Shown in pieces: positions 1 to 7,510 of a DNA stretch of 64,000 nt. This stretch comes from Piscinibacter defluvii (lineage in GTDB: Bacteria > Pseudomonadota > Gammaproteobacteria > Burkholderiales > Burkholderiaceae_C): positions 124,001 to 188,000 of the forward strand of contig NZ_RCHJ01000004.1 in NCBI RefSeq assembly GCF_004011805.1, read 5' to 3'. Made by a program: the position numbers and the translations under genes. The first letter of the stretch is position 1; each line of letters opens with the position of its first letter. Under the pieces are notes generated by a model. It was given only the letters and a program-made list of their open reading frames with translations. It was not told the origin of the DNA and ran no database searches.

Positions 1-488
1 ATGATCTGGCCGTTGGTGATCAGCTGCGCGATGCCGCGCCCGGCCACCATCAGGATCAGCGTGGCGATGATGGGCTGGATGCCCACCGCGGCCACCAGCA
101 CGCCGTTGAACAGCCCGCACAGCATCGCCACGCCGAGCGCCGCGGCCAGCGCCAGCGGCAGCGAGGTGCGGGTCACGTAGGTCTGCTGGCCGTCGACGAT
201 CACCAGGTGCCCGCCGATCAGCGCGGCGGCCACCGCGGCGGCGATGGCCACCGTCGCACCCACCGAGATGTCGATGCCGCGCGTGGCGATCACCACCGTC
301 ATGCCCAGCGCCACCGCCATCAGCGGCGCGGCGCGGTTCAGGATGTCGACCAGCGCGCCGTAGAGGTGGCCATCGCGCCAGGTCAGCGTGAAGAACGACG
401 GATTCAGCACGCCGTTGATGGCCAGCAGCAGCAGCAGCACGACGACCGGCCAGAACTGCGGATGTTCGCTCCAGCGCCTGGCGTTCAT
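1..488 (-). CDS. ytfT: Sugar ABC transporter permease, YtfT-like (partial, 3' end outside window)
   Basis: Inner-membrane permease of a CUT2-family sugar importer. Only the first 162 codons are present; the gene runs off the left edge. Translation of the minus strand gives a basic start, a hydrophobic helix rich in V and L (residues about 13-30), then ILNRAAPLMAVALGMTVVIA followed by RGIDISVGATVAIAAA. These match the conserved first half of E. coli YtfT, the galactofuranose permease, as does the later IQPIIATLILMVAGRG. The ATG overlaps the stop of the upstream ATPase gene (ATGA), so the two are translationally coupled. The substrate is more likely a pentose or galactose-type sugar than galactofuranose, because the operon begins with two pentose-catabolism enzymes; that is inference. 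Confidence 0.88.
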   Translation of the reverse strand, partial: MNARRWSEHPQFWPVVVLLLLLAINGVLNPSFFTLTWRDGHLYGALVDILNRAAPLMAVALGMTVVIATRGIDISVGATVAIAAAVAAALIGGHLVIVDGQQTYVTRTSLPLALAAALGVAMLCGLFNGVLVAAVGIQPIIATLILMVAGRGIAQLITNGQI

Positions 489-1963
489 GCGGTCGCCTCC
501 TCGTGCCCGGCGACGATGGCCATCACCGCGGCCTCGTCGAGCTCGGCCGCGGGCCGCTCGGCCACCTTGCGGCGCTCGCGCAGCACCGCCACGCGGTGGC
601 TGGTGGCCAGCACCTCGGTCAGCTCGGCCGAGATGAAGACGATCGCCATGCCGTCGCCGCACAGCGCCAGCACACGCTGCATGATCTCCTGCTTGGCCGC
701 GACGTCGATGCCGCGGGTCGGTTCGTCCAGGATCAGCACGCGCGGCCCGGTGGCCAGCCAGCGCGCCAGGATGGCCTTCTGCTGGTTGCCGCCGGAAAGC
801 TGGCCGATCGGCGTCTCCGCGTCCGCAGTGACGATGCCGAGCTGCTCGATCAGGCGCTGCGCCAGCGCGCGCTGCTCGCGCGGCGCGAGGTGGCGGAACA
901 CGCCGCGGCGCGCCTGCAGCGCCAGCACGATGTTCTCGCGCACGCTCAGCTCGGCGACGATGCCTTCGGTCTTGCGCTCCTCGGGGCAGAAGGCCAGGCC
1001 GGCATGCAGCGCATCGCGCGGCGAATGCAGGGCCAGCGGCCGGCCGTCGAGCGTGAGACTGCCGCTGTCGGCCCGGTCGGCGCCGAACAGCAGCCGTGCG
1101 GTCTCGGTGCGGCCCGAGCCGAGCAGGCCCGCGAGGCCGAGCACCGCACCGGAGCGCACGTCCAGGTCCAGCGGCAGCACGCTGCCGCGCCGGCCCAGTC
1201 CGCGCGCCTCCAGCAGCGGGCGGCTCTCGCCCTGCGCGGGGCGCTGCGCCGCGAGGTCGCCCTCCTGCAGGCTGCGCCCGACCATCGCGCTGACGAGGGC
1301 GAGGCGCGGCAGGTCGCGCGCGAGGTGCTCGCCGACCACGCGGCCGTTGCGCATCACCGTGATGCGGTCGGCCATTGCGTAGGTCTGGGCGAGGAAGTGG
1401 GTGACGAACAGGATCGCGACACCACGCGCCTTCAGCCGCCGCATCACGGCGAACAGGCGCTCGGTCTCCGCCTCGTCGAGGCTGGAGGTCGGTTCGTCGA
1501 GGATCAGGATGCGTGCCTGCTGGCTCACCGCGCGCGCGATGGCCACCATCTGCTGCACCGCGACCGGGTACTCGCCGAGCAGGCGGTCCGGGTCGACCTC
1601 GATCTGCAGCGCCTCGAGCGCGGCACGGGCCTCGCGCCGCACGGCGCGCCAGTCGATCAGCCCGAAGCGGCGCGGCATGCGGCCGGCCAGGATGTTCTCC
1701 GCCACCGACAGGTTGGCGCAGAGGTTGACCTCCTGGTAGACGGTGGCGATGCCCAGCGCCTGCGCCTCGTGCGGCGAAGCCGGACGCACCTCCCGCCCGG
1801 CCAGCGTGATGCGGCCCGCGTCGGGCGGGAACACGCCGGTCAGCACCTTGATCAGCGTCGACTTGCCCGCGCCGTTCTGGCCCATCAGCGCGTGCACCTC
1901 GCCCGGGAACAGGCGGAAGTCGGCCTGCTGCAAGGCCTGCACGCCCACGAAGGAGCGGCTCAC
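485..1963 (-). CDS. ytfR: Sugar ABC transporter ATP-binding protein, YtfR-like
   Basis: Energising subunit of the YtfQRT-like importer, made of two fused ABC cassettes as is usual for CUT2 ATPases (about 490 residues). The first cassette has Walker A GQNGAGKS and Walker B LILDEPTSSLD. The second has the degenerate P-loop region GLAGLLGSGRTE, a clear signature LSGGNQQK and LILDEPTRGID. The start is uncertain. The GTG used here leaves a cassette that begins at VSRSFVGVQAL, while in-frame codons upstream encode IDPILELKG, which family members normally contain. No ATG lies in that stretch; another in-frame GTG at 2032-2034 falls inside the terminator hairpin. The gene is downstream of the binding protein and separated from it by that terminator. 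Confidence 0.92.
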   Translation of the reverse strand: MSRSFVGVQALQQADFRLFPGEVHALMGQNGAGKSTLIKVLTGVFPPDAGRITLAGREVRPASPHEAQALGIATVYQEVNLCANLSVAENILAGRMPRRFGLIDWRAVRREARAALEALQIEVDPDRLLGEYPVAVQQMVAIARAVSQQARILILDEPTSSLDEAETERLFAVMRRLKARGVAILFVTHFLAQTYAMADRITVMRNGRVVGEHLARDLPRLALVSAMVGRSLQEGDLAAQRPAQGESRPLLEARGLGRRGSVLPLDLDVRSGAVLGLAGLLGSGRTETARLLFGADRADSGSLTLDGRPLALHSPRDALHAGLAFCPEERKTEGIVAELSVRENIVLALQARRGVFRHLAPREQRALAQRLIEQLGIVTADAETPIGQLSGGNQQKAILARWLATGPRVLILDEPTRGIDVAAKQEIMQRVLALCGDGMAIVFISAELTEVLATSHRVAVLRERRKVAERPAAELDEAAVMAIVAGHEEATA

Positions 1964-2005
1964 GCCCTTCAGCTCGAGGATCGGATCGATGGCGCAACCC
2001 TCACG

Positions 2006-2043
2006 AAAAAGGGCCTGCGCGCACCCTCACGCACGCGCAGGCC
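2006..2043 (-). terminator. Hairpin terminator/attenuator between ytfQ-like and ytfR-like genes
   Basis: On the minus strand GGCCTGCGCG pairs perfectly with CGCGCAGGCC around a 12-base loop and is followed by a run of five T. It lies 45 bases after the stop of the binding-protein gene. Its probable role is to end most transcripts there, so that binding protein is made in excess of ATPase and permease. Confidence 0.8.
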
Positions 2044-2088
2044 AACCCTGGTCGGTGGAGACACCGCCAACCAAACTGTCGTCGAAGC

Positions 2089-3051
2089 TCAGTACTTTCG
2101 CTTCGGGAATTCCTTGGCCGCCACCTCCATCGGGAAGATGCCTTCCTCGGTGACGATGCGACGCGGCAGCGTCTTGCCGGCCTTCAGGTCCTTGACCGCC
2201 TGCATCAGCTGGGGCCCGAGCAGCGGGCTGCACTCGACGCTGACGTTCAGCTTGCCGGCCATCATCGCCTCGAACGCGCCCTTCACGGCGTCGATCGAGA
2301 TGATGATGATGTCCTTGGCCGGCTTGAGGCCCGCTTCCTCGATGGCCTGGATCGCGCCGATCGCCATGTCGTCGTTGTGCGCGTACAGCACGTTGATCTT
2401 CTTGCCCTCGGCCTTCAGGAAGGCTTCCATCACCTCCTTGCCCTTGGCGCGGGTGAAGTCGCCGGTCTGCGAGCGGATGATCTTGAAGCGCGGCTGCGCC
2501 TTGATGATCTCCTCGAAGCCCTTCTTGCGGTCGATCGCCGGCGCCGAGCCCACGGTGCCCTGCAGCTCGACGATGTTCACGTCGCCCTGGCCCTTGTAGT
2601 TCTCGAGCAGCCAGCGGCCGGACTTGCGGCCTTCCTCGACGAAGTCCGAGCCCATGAAGGTGACCCAGAGCGAATCGTCCTTCTCGTTGACCGCGCGGTC
2701 GGTCAGGATCACCGGGATCTTCGCCGCCTTGGCCTCGCGCAGCACCGTGCCCCAGCCCGACTCGACCACCGGCGAGAAGGCGATCACGTCCACCTTCTGC
2801 GCGATGAAGGAGCGGATCGCCTTGATCTGGTTCTCCTGCTTCTGCTGCGCGTCGGAGAACTTCAGCTCGATGCCGTGCTCCTTGGCCGCGGCCTTGATCG
2901 ACTCGGTGTTGGCGGTGCGCCATTCCGACTCGGCGCCGATCTGCGAGAAGCCGAGCACGATCTTGCCCTGCGCACGGGCGAGCGTCGGGAAGGCCAGCGC
3001 GGCCGGGACCGCGGCGAGCGCCGCGAGGGTGTGTCGACGGGTGTTGTTCAT
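2089..3051 (-). CDS. ytfQ: Periplasmic sugar-binding protein, YtfQ-like
   Basis: Periplasmic-binding protein (type 1 fold) of the YtfQRT-like importer, 320 residues. The N-terminus MNNTRRHTLAALAAVPAALA with a cut near ARA-Q is a signal peptide, possibly Tat-like because of the paired arginines. Recognisable family blocks are GFSQIGAESEWRTANTESI, SPVVESGWGTVL, DRAVNEKDDSLWVTFMGSDF and YAHNDDMAIGAIQAI, all close to E. coli YtfQ. The ATG follows a good Shine-Dalgarno sequence (GGAGACAAG). The gene lies 89 bases after the semialdehyde dehydrogenase gene and is followed by a terminator. The ligand is inferred to be a pentose or galactose-type sugar from the neighbouring enzymes. Confidence 0.92.
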   Translation of the reverse strand: MNNTRRHTLAALAAVPAALAFPTLARAQGKIVLGFSQIGAESEWRTANTESIKAAAKEHGIELKFSDAQQKQENQIKAIRSFIAQKVDVIAFSPVVESGWGTVLREAKAAKIPVILTDRAVNEKDDSLWVTFMGSDFVEEGRKSGRWLLENYKGQGDVNIVELQGTVGSAPAIDRKKGFEEIIKAQPRFKIIRSQTGDFTRAKGKEVMEAFLKAEGKKINVLYAHNDDMAIGAIQAIEEAGLKPAKDIIIISIDAVKGAFEAMMAGKLNVSVECSPLLGPQLMQAVKDLKAGKTLPRRIVTEEGIFPMEVAAKEFPKRKY

Positions 3052-3140
3052 CTTGTCTCCTGGTGGGTGGACGGCGTGTCGTCGAGGGTGGGCCGTGCCG
3101 GCAGGCCGTCGTGCGGCCGGTCGCAGCCCGGGGAGGAAAC

Positions 3141-4580
3141 TCAGCCGCTGGCGGTGTAGGCGGTCTTCACGGTGGTGTAGAACTCGGCCGCGTACGAGCC
3201 CTGCTCGCGCGGCCCGTGGCTCGAGGCCTTGCGGCCGCCGAAGGGCACGTGCGGGTCGACGCCGGCGGTGGGCAGGTTGACCATCACCATGCCGGCCTGC
3301 GCATGGCGCTTGAAGTGCGTGGCCTTGGCGAGCGACTCGGTGCAGACCCCGGCGCACAGGCCGAAGGGCGTGTCGTTGGCCAGCGCCAGCGCGTGGTCGT
3401 AGTCGTCGGCGCGGATCAGGCAGGCCACCGGCCCGAAGATCTCCTCGCGCGCGATGCGGTGGCGCGGCTGCGCGATGAAGAGCGCCGGGCTCAGGTAGTG
3501 GCCGCGCGTGGGCCGCTCGAGGGCCTCGCCGCCGCACAGCCACTCGGCGCCTTCGTCGCGGCCGATGGCGACGTAGGCCAGGTCCTGCTCGAGCTGCTCG
3601 CGGCTGACGGCCGGGCCGATCTGCGTGCCGCGCTCCAGCGCGTGGCCGACCACCAGTGCGCGGGTGCGCTGGCGCATCGCCTCGGCGAAGCGGTCGAACA
3701 CCGCCGACTCGACGATGATGCGGCTCGACGCCGTGCAGCGCTGCCCGGTCGAGTAGTAGGCACCCTGGATCGCGTGCTCGACCGCACGGTCGAGCTGCGC
3801 GTCGGCCAGCACGACGAGCGGGTTCTTGCCGCCCATCTCGAGCTGCACCTTGGCGCGCCGCGCGGTGGCCGCGGCCAGGATGGATTCGCCCACCCCCACC
3901 GAGCCGGTGAAGCTGATCGCGTCCACCAGCGGGCTCTCGACGATCGTCTGGCCGACGCGCCGCCCGCTGCCCAGCACCAGGTTGAAGGCGCCCGCCGGCA
4001 GACCGGCGCGGCTGAGGATCTCGGCCAGCGCCCAGGCACAGCCCGGCACCAGCTCGGCCGGCTTGAACACCACGGTGTTGCCGTAGGCCAGCGCGGGCGC
4101 GATCTTCCAGGCCGGAATCGCGAGCGGGAAGTTCCACGGCGCGATCAGGCCCACCACTCCCACGGGCTCGCGCGTGATCTCGACGTCCACGCCGGGTCGC
4201 ACCGAGGCGAGCTTCTGCCCCGGAATGCGCAGCGCCTCGCCGGCGAAGAACTTGAAGATCTGCCCGGCGCGCGCGGTTTCGCCGATGGCCTCGGGCAGCG
4301 TCTTGCCCTCCTCGCGGGCGAGCAGCGTGCCGAGTTCGTCCTTGCGGGCCAGCAGTTCGCTGCCGACCGCGTCGAGCACCTCGAAGCGGCGCTGCGGCGT
4401 GCTCGCGGCCCAGGCGTCGCGCGCGTCGGCAGCGGCGCGGATCGCGCTCTCGGTCTGCGCCGCGTCGGCCCGCGCGAACTCGCCCACCACGTCGGCCAGG
4501 TCCGACGGGTTCTCGCTCACGCCGAGCGTGACCCCGGTCTCCCAGCGCCCGTTGATGTAGTGCTTGAAGGCGACGGCCAT
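3141..4580 (-). CDS. NAD(P)-dependent aldehyde dehydrogenase, probable 2-oxoglutarate semialdehyde dehydrogenase
   Basis: Last step of the non-phosphorylative pentose route: 2-oxoglutarate semialdehyde to 2-oxoglutarate. The protein has 479 residues, normal for the ALDH superfamily. It shows the asparagine motif APWNFP (N150), the general base in LEMGGKN (E248) and the nucleophile in GQRCTAS (C282). The start MAVAFKHYINGRW was chosen because an ALDH begins at about this point; a longer frame would read into the upstream gene. It begins 4 bases after the AraD1-type dehydratase gene, which makes the semialdehyde substrate, so the operon context supports the specific assignment. From sequence alone another medium-chain semialdehyde substrate is possible. 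Confidence 0.88.
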   Translation of the reverse strand: MAVAFKHYINGRWETGVTLGVSENPSDLADVVGEFARADAAQTESAIRAAADARDAWAASTPQRRFEVLDAVGSELLARKDELGTLLAREEGKTLPEAIGETARAGQIFKFFAGEALRIPGQKLASVRPGVDVEITREPVGVVGLIAPWNFPLAIPAWKIAPALAYGNTVVFKPAELVPGCAWALAEILSRAGLPAGAFNLVLGSGRRVGQTIVESPLVDAISFTGSVGVGESILAAATARRAKVQLEMGGKNPLVVLADAQLDRAVEHAIQGAYYSTGQRCTASSRIIVESAVFDRFAEAMRQRTRALVVGHALERGTQIGPAVSREQLEQDLAYVAIGRDEGAEWLCGGEALERPTRGHYLSPALFIAQPRHRIAREEIFGPVACLIRADDYDHALALANDTPFGLCAGVCTESLAKATHFKRHAQAGMVMVNLPTAGVDPHVPFGGRKASSHGPREQGSYAAEFYTTVKTAYTASG

Positions 4581-4584
4581 GGGC

Positions 4585-5592
4585 TCAGAGGACTCGAACG
4601 CCGCCGGCGGCAAACGAGCTGCCGTCGATCACCACCGGGTTGACCAGCGCCGCGCCCAGCGCCGGCTGCTCGATCTCGAAGCGGTCGCCCGGCTCGACCT
4701 TCACGCCGTCGGCGAAGCTCAGCGTGGCGGTGCCGAAGAAGTGCAGGTGCACGTCGCCCGGCCGGCGGTGCTGCGGGTACTTGAAGTGGTGGTACTCCAG
4801 GTTCTCCAGCGAGTGGCACATGTTGGCCTCGCCGGTGGCGAAGGGCTTCTCCCAGATCACCTCGCCGCCACGGCGGATGCGGCTCGTGCCCTGCAGGTCG
4901 GCCGGAATCGGCCCGGCCACGAGCTCGGGGCCGACCGCGCAGGCGCGCAGCTTCGAATGCGCGAGGTAGAGGTAGTTCTGGCGCTCGGTGACATGGTCGG
5001 AGAACTCGTTGCCGACCGCGAAGCCGAGCCTGCAGGGCATGCCGTCCGGCGCCACCCAATACAGCCCGACCAGCTCGGGCTCCTCGCCCGCGTCGAGCGC
5101 GAACGAGGGCGAGGGCAGCGGCGCGCCGGGAGCGACCACGATGCGGCCATCGCCCTTGTAGAACCACTCGGGCGCGACGCCGGGCTGGCCCGCGGGCGGG
5201 CGGCCGCCCTCCAGGCCCCACTTGAACATGCGCATCGAGTCCGACAGCGCCGACTCGGGCTGCGCGCCCACCTTGGCGTGCATCGCGTCGCGCGTGGCGG
5301 CGCTGCCCAGGTGCGTGAGCCCGGTGCCGCTGACCAGGCAGTGCGCCGGGTCGTCGTGCATCAGCGGCGTCAGCACGCGCAGGCCGTCGAGCAGCCGGGC
5401 CAGCGGCGTCGCCTCGAGCGCGCCGAGGCGCGTCTCGGCCAGCTGCGTCAGGCTGCGGCCAAGCTCCCAGGCCGACTGCGCCAGTGCCAGCAGGCTGGCC
5501 GTGCCGTCGAGGCGCCGCACCCGGCCGGCGTCGGTGCTGGTGCAGCCGACCCGCTGGTTGCCGTCGTCGTCGAGGTATTGGATGAATCGCAT
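4585..5592 (-). CDS. araD1: AraD1/GguC-family 2-keto-3-deoxypentonate dehydratase (FAH superfamily)
   Basis: Predicted to dehydrate L-2-keto-3-deoxyarabinonate (or the D-xylose equivalent) to 2-oxoglutarate semialdehyde. It has 335 residues and matches the GguC/AraD1 group of the fumarylacetoacetate-hydrolase fold: an N-terminal MRFIQYLDD, then HCLVSGTGLTHLGSAATRD, MFKWGLEGG, PEWFYKGDG, an acidic block ELVGLYWVAPDG, GNEFSDH and a C-terminal LEYHHFKYP. GguC was named from the Agrobacterium chvE-gguA-gguB region, and AraD1-type enzymes have been reported as pentose-pathway dehydratases. The gene is first in a five-gene minus-strand operon. It is divergent from the LysR gene and has a recognisable promoter and operator upstream. 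Confidence 0.87.
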   Translation of the reverse strand: MRFIQYLDDDGNQRVGCTSTDAGRVRRLDGTASLLALAQSAWELGRSLTQLAETRLGALEATPLARLLDGLRVLTPLMHDDPAHCLVSGTGLTHLGSAATRDAMHAKVGAQPESALSDSMRMFKWGLEGGRPPAGQPGVAPEWFYKGDGRIVVAPGAPLPSPSFALDAGEEPELVGLYWVAPDGMPCRLGFAVGNEFSDHVTERQNYLYLAHSKLRACAVGPELVAGPIPADLQGTSRIRRGGEVIWEKPFATGEANMCHSLENLEYHHFKYPQHRRPGDVHLHFFGTATLSFADGVKVEPGDRFEIEQPALGAALVNPVVIDGSSFAAGGVRVL

Positions 5593-5619
5593 GGCCGTCG
5601 GTCCTGTGTCAGGCGACGC

Positions 5620-5649
5620 ATGCTAAGAATCCGATCGATAACTGGCCAA
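5620..5649 (-). promoter_or_regulatory. Predicted promoter of the araD1-ALDH-ytfQRT operon
   Basis: On the minus strand a -35-like TTGGCC (5644-5649) is followed after 18 bases by TAGCAT (5620-5625), 27 bases before the ATG at 5592. The extended -10 region TAGCATGCG-C-GC recurs at the divergent dehydratase promoter (7472 onward), which supports it as a real element. Confidence 0.5.
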
Positions 5650-5663
5650 TAGATTTTCGGCGC

Positions 5664-5685
5664 CCTGACATATACGATTCGAGAT
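5664..5685 (-). promoter_or_regulatory. Candidate GbpR-like (LysR) operator, araD1 side
   Basis: On the minus strand ATCTC-N12-TCAGG with an AT-rich core. The same two half-blocks with identical 12-base spacing occur at 7434-7455 upstream of the dehydratase operon; 14 of 22 bases match. It sits 38 bases upstream of the -10 box and just ahead of the LysR start codon, a usual place for a LysR regulatory site. The assignment to this regulator is inference. Confidence 0.45.
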
Positions 5686-5689
5686 ACCG

Positions 5690-6661
5690 ATGGCGAACAA
5701 CTACACCCACTGGTTCATCCGCGCCCGCCTGAAGACCCGCCAGCTGCTGCTGCTGATGGCGCTGGAGGAGGAAGGCAACATCCACCGCGCGGCGCAGGTG
5801 CTGAACATGACGCAGCCGGCGGCCTCCAAGCTGCTCAAGGAGTTGGAGGACATGCTGGGCGTGCAGCTGTTCGAGCGGCTGCCGCGCGGCATGCGCGCCA
5901 CCTGGTACGGCGAGACCATGATCCGCCACGCCCGCATGGCGCTGGCCAGCCTCTCGCAGGCGCACGACGAGATCGAGGCGCTGAAGTCGGGCCGCTACGG
6001 CCAGGTGAGCGTCGGCGCGATCACCACGCCGGGACTGAACCTGATGCCGGCGGCGGTGGCGCGCGTCAAGCAGCAGCACCCGAGCCTGCGCATCCAGCTC
6101 GCCATCGAGACCAGCGACGTGCTGATGGAGCGCCTCGCCCAGGGCAAGCTCGACATGGCGATCGGCCGGCTGTTCGAACGCCACGACAAGACCGACCTGC
6201 GCTACGAGGCGCTCGTCGAGGAGCCGGTCAGCGCGATCGCGCGGCCCGGCCACCCGCTGCTCGCGCAGCCGCGCCTGAGCCTGCGCGACGTGGTCGGCCA
6301 GGCCTGGATCGTGCCGCCGCCGGGCAGCGTGCTGCGGCACCGCTTCGAGCTGATGTTCCAGGAGGAAGGCCTGGAGGCGCCGGCCGACCTGATCGAGACC
6401 ACCGCGCTGCTGTTCGTCACCAAGATGCTGCAGGGCAGCGAGGCGATCGCGGTGCTCGCCACCGACGTCGCGCGCTACTACGCGCAGCACGGCATGGCGG
6501 CGATCCTGCCGATCAACCTGCCCTGCAAGATGGACGCCTTCGGCCTGATCACCCGCACCGACCGGCTGCTCTCGCCGGCGGCCAAGGTGATGCTGAAGGC
6601 GATCAAGTCGGCGGCGTTGACGGTCTACGGCACCGAGCTCGATCTGACCGGGCTGGAGTGA
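5690..6661 (+). CDS. gbpR: LysR-family regulator, GbpR/GguR-like
   Basis: Transcription factor of 323 residues, standard for LysR proteins. The N-terminal helix-turn-helix spans roughly residues 17-75 (LLLLMALEEEGNIHRAAQVL, MTQPAASKLLKELE), and an effector-binding domain follows from about 95. GNIHRAAQVLNMTQPAASK is the form seen in GbpR/GguR, which control chvE-type sugar uptake genes in Agrobacterium and Azospirillum. It lies between the two arms of the pentose locus, divergent from araD1 and convergent (abutting stops) with the SDR gene. It therefore probably senses a pathway sugar or aldonate and controls both operons. No strong ribosome-binding site is visible before the ATG. Confidence 0.88.
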   Translation: MANNYTHWFIRARLKTRQLLLLMALEEEGNIHRAAQVLNMTQPAASKLLKELEDMLGVQLFERLPRGMRATWYGETMIRHARMALASLSQAHDEIEALKSGRYGQVSVGAITTPGLNLMPAAVARVKQQHPSLRIQLAIETSDVLMERLAQGKLDMAIGRLFERHDKTDLRYEALVEEPVSAIARPGHPLLAQPRLSLRDVVGQAWIVPPPGSVLRHRFELMFQEEGLEAPADLIETTALLFVTKMLQGSEAIAVLATDVARYYAQHGMAAILPINLPCKMDAFGLITRTDRLLSPAAKVMLKAIKSAALTVYGTELDLTGLE

Positions 6662-7426
6662 CTATCTCCAGCCCGCATCCACGATGAACTCCTGCGCCGT
6701 GCACATCTTGGCGTCGTCCGACGCGAGGAACAGCACCATCGCGGCGATGTCCTCCGGCTGCAGCCGGTCCGGCAGGCACTGGTTGCGCTCGATCTCCTTG
6801 GCACTCTCGGGCGTGACCCACAGCTTGAGCTGGCGCTCGGTCATCACCCATCCGGGCGAGACGGTGTTGACGCGGATGCGGTCGCGCCCGAGCAGCCCGG
6901 CCATGCCGCGCGTGAGGCCGTTCACCGCGCTCTTGGCCACGGTGTAGCAGGGCAGGTCCGGCTGCTTGATCTGCCAGCTGATCGAGCCGAGGTTGACGAT
7001 CGAGCCACCCCCCAGCCGCTGCATGCCCGGCACCACCGCCTGCAGCGCGAACAGCGCGGCGCGCTGGTTGATGGCGATGCGGTCGTCGTAGAACTCGGGC
7101 GTGATCTCGGCCAGCGTGTGGCGGGTGTCGCTGGCGACGTTGTTCACCAGCACGTGGAAGTCGCCCAGCGCCGCGGCCGCATCCGCGATGGCCGCCTGCA
7201 GTGCCGGCACGTCGCGCACGTCGCAGGCGCGCCACCACGGCGCCGGGTGGCCCGCCGCGGCGAGCGACTCGGCCAGTGCCTGGCCGGCGTCTGCCGCCAC
7301 GTCGATGAAGGCCACCTGGGCGCCCTGGGTCACGAAGGCTTCGACCATGGTCGCGCCGATGCCCGAGCCGCCCCCGGTGATGAAGACGCGCCGACCGCGC
7401 AGGCTGGGATATATCGCTTTTGACAT
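6662..7426 (-). CDS. SDR aldose (D-xylose/L-arabinose) 1-dehydrogenase
   Basis: Oxidises the aldopentose at C1 to the lactone, the entry step of the pathway. The protein has 254 residues. It carries the cofactor motif TGGGSGIG (18-25), an acidic residue after beta-2 (D42, favouring NAD over NADP), and the catalytic set S148, Y161 and K165 (YTVAK). The start SKAIYPSLRGRRVFITGGG, GSISW and the C-terminus EFIVDAGWR resemble Caulobacter crescentus xylose dehydrogenase XylB closely. The ATG at 7424-7426 was preferred over an adjacent in-frame TTG. The gene is divergent from the dehydratase operon, and its promoter region overlaps the shared regulatory block. L-arabinose versus D-xylose cannot be settled from sequence. 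Confidence 0.87.
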   Translation of the reverse strand: MSKAIYPSLRGRRVFITGGGSGIGATMVEAFVTQGAQVAFIDVAADAGQALAESLAAAGHPAPWWRACDVRDVPALQAAIADAAAALGDFHVLVNNVASDTRHTLAEITPEFYDDRIAINQRAALFALQAVVPGMQRLGGGSIVNLGSISWQIKQPDLPCYTVAKSAVNGLTRGMAGLLGRDRIRVNTVSPGWVMTERQLKLWVTPESAKEIERNQCLPDRLQPEDIAAMVLFLASDDAKMCTAQEFIVDAGWR

Positions 7427-7433
7427 CAATATG

Positions 7434-7455
7434 ATCTCATTCGTTATTTTTCAGG
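7434..7455 (+). promoter_or_regulatory. Candidate GbpR-like (LysR) operator, dehydratase side
   Basis: ATCTC-N12-TCAGG on the plus strand, matching the element at 5664-5685 in half-sites and spacing. It overlaps the predicted -35 of the dehydratase promoter and lies 8 bases from the SDR start codon, so it could serve both divergent genes. Confidence 0.45.
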
Positions 7456-7477
7456 CATCAGTGTGCGGGGCTAGCAT
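7448..7477 (+). promoter_or_regulatory. Predicted promoter of the dehydratase-lactonase-epimerase-chvE operon
   Basis: TTTTCA (7448-7453), 18 bases, then TAGCAT (7472-7477), 33 bases before the GTG start. The spacing and the TAGCATGCG block copy the araD1 promoter. A second possibility is the perfect -35 TTGACA at 7420-7425 with a weak TTATTT 18 bases later. Confidence 0.45.
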
Positions 7478-7510
7478 GCGCCGCGTCAAGCATTCCCGGA
7501 GCGTCCCGTC

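Noticed and set aside
503-2599. A 698-codon plus-strand frame opposite the ytfR/ytfQ-like genes
   Set aside because: The composition is low-complexity, rich in H, R, A and Q, with no domain; the minus-strand ABC genes explain the region.
7420-7449. TTGACA-N18-TTATTT as the main dehydratase promoter
   Set aside because: The -35 is perfect but overlaps the SDR start codon, and the -10 is weak. The element shared with the araD1 promoter at 7448-7477 is better supported; the first may still act as a secondary promoter.
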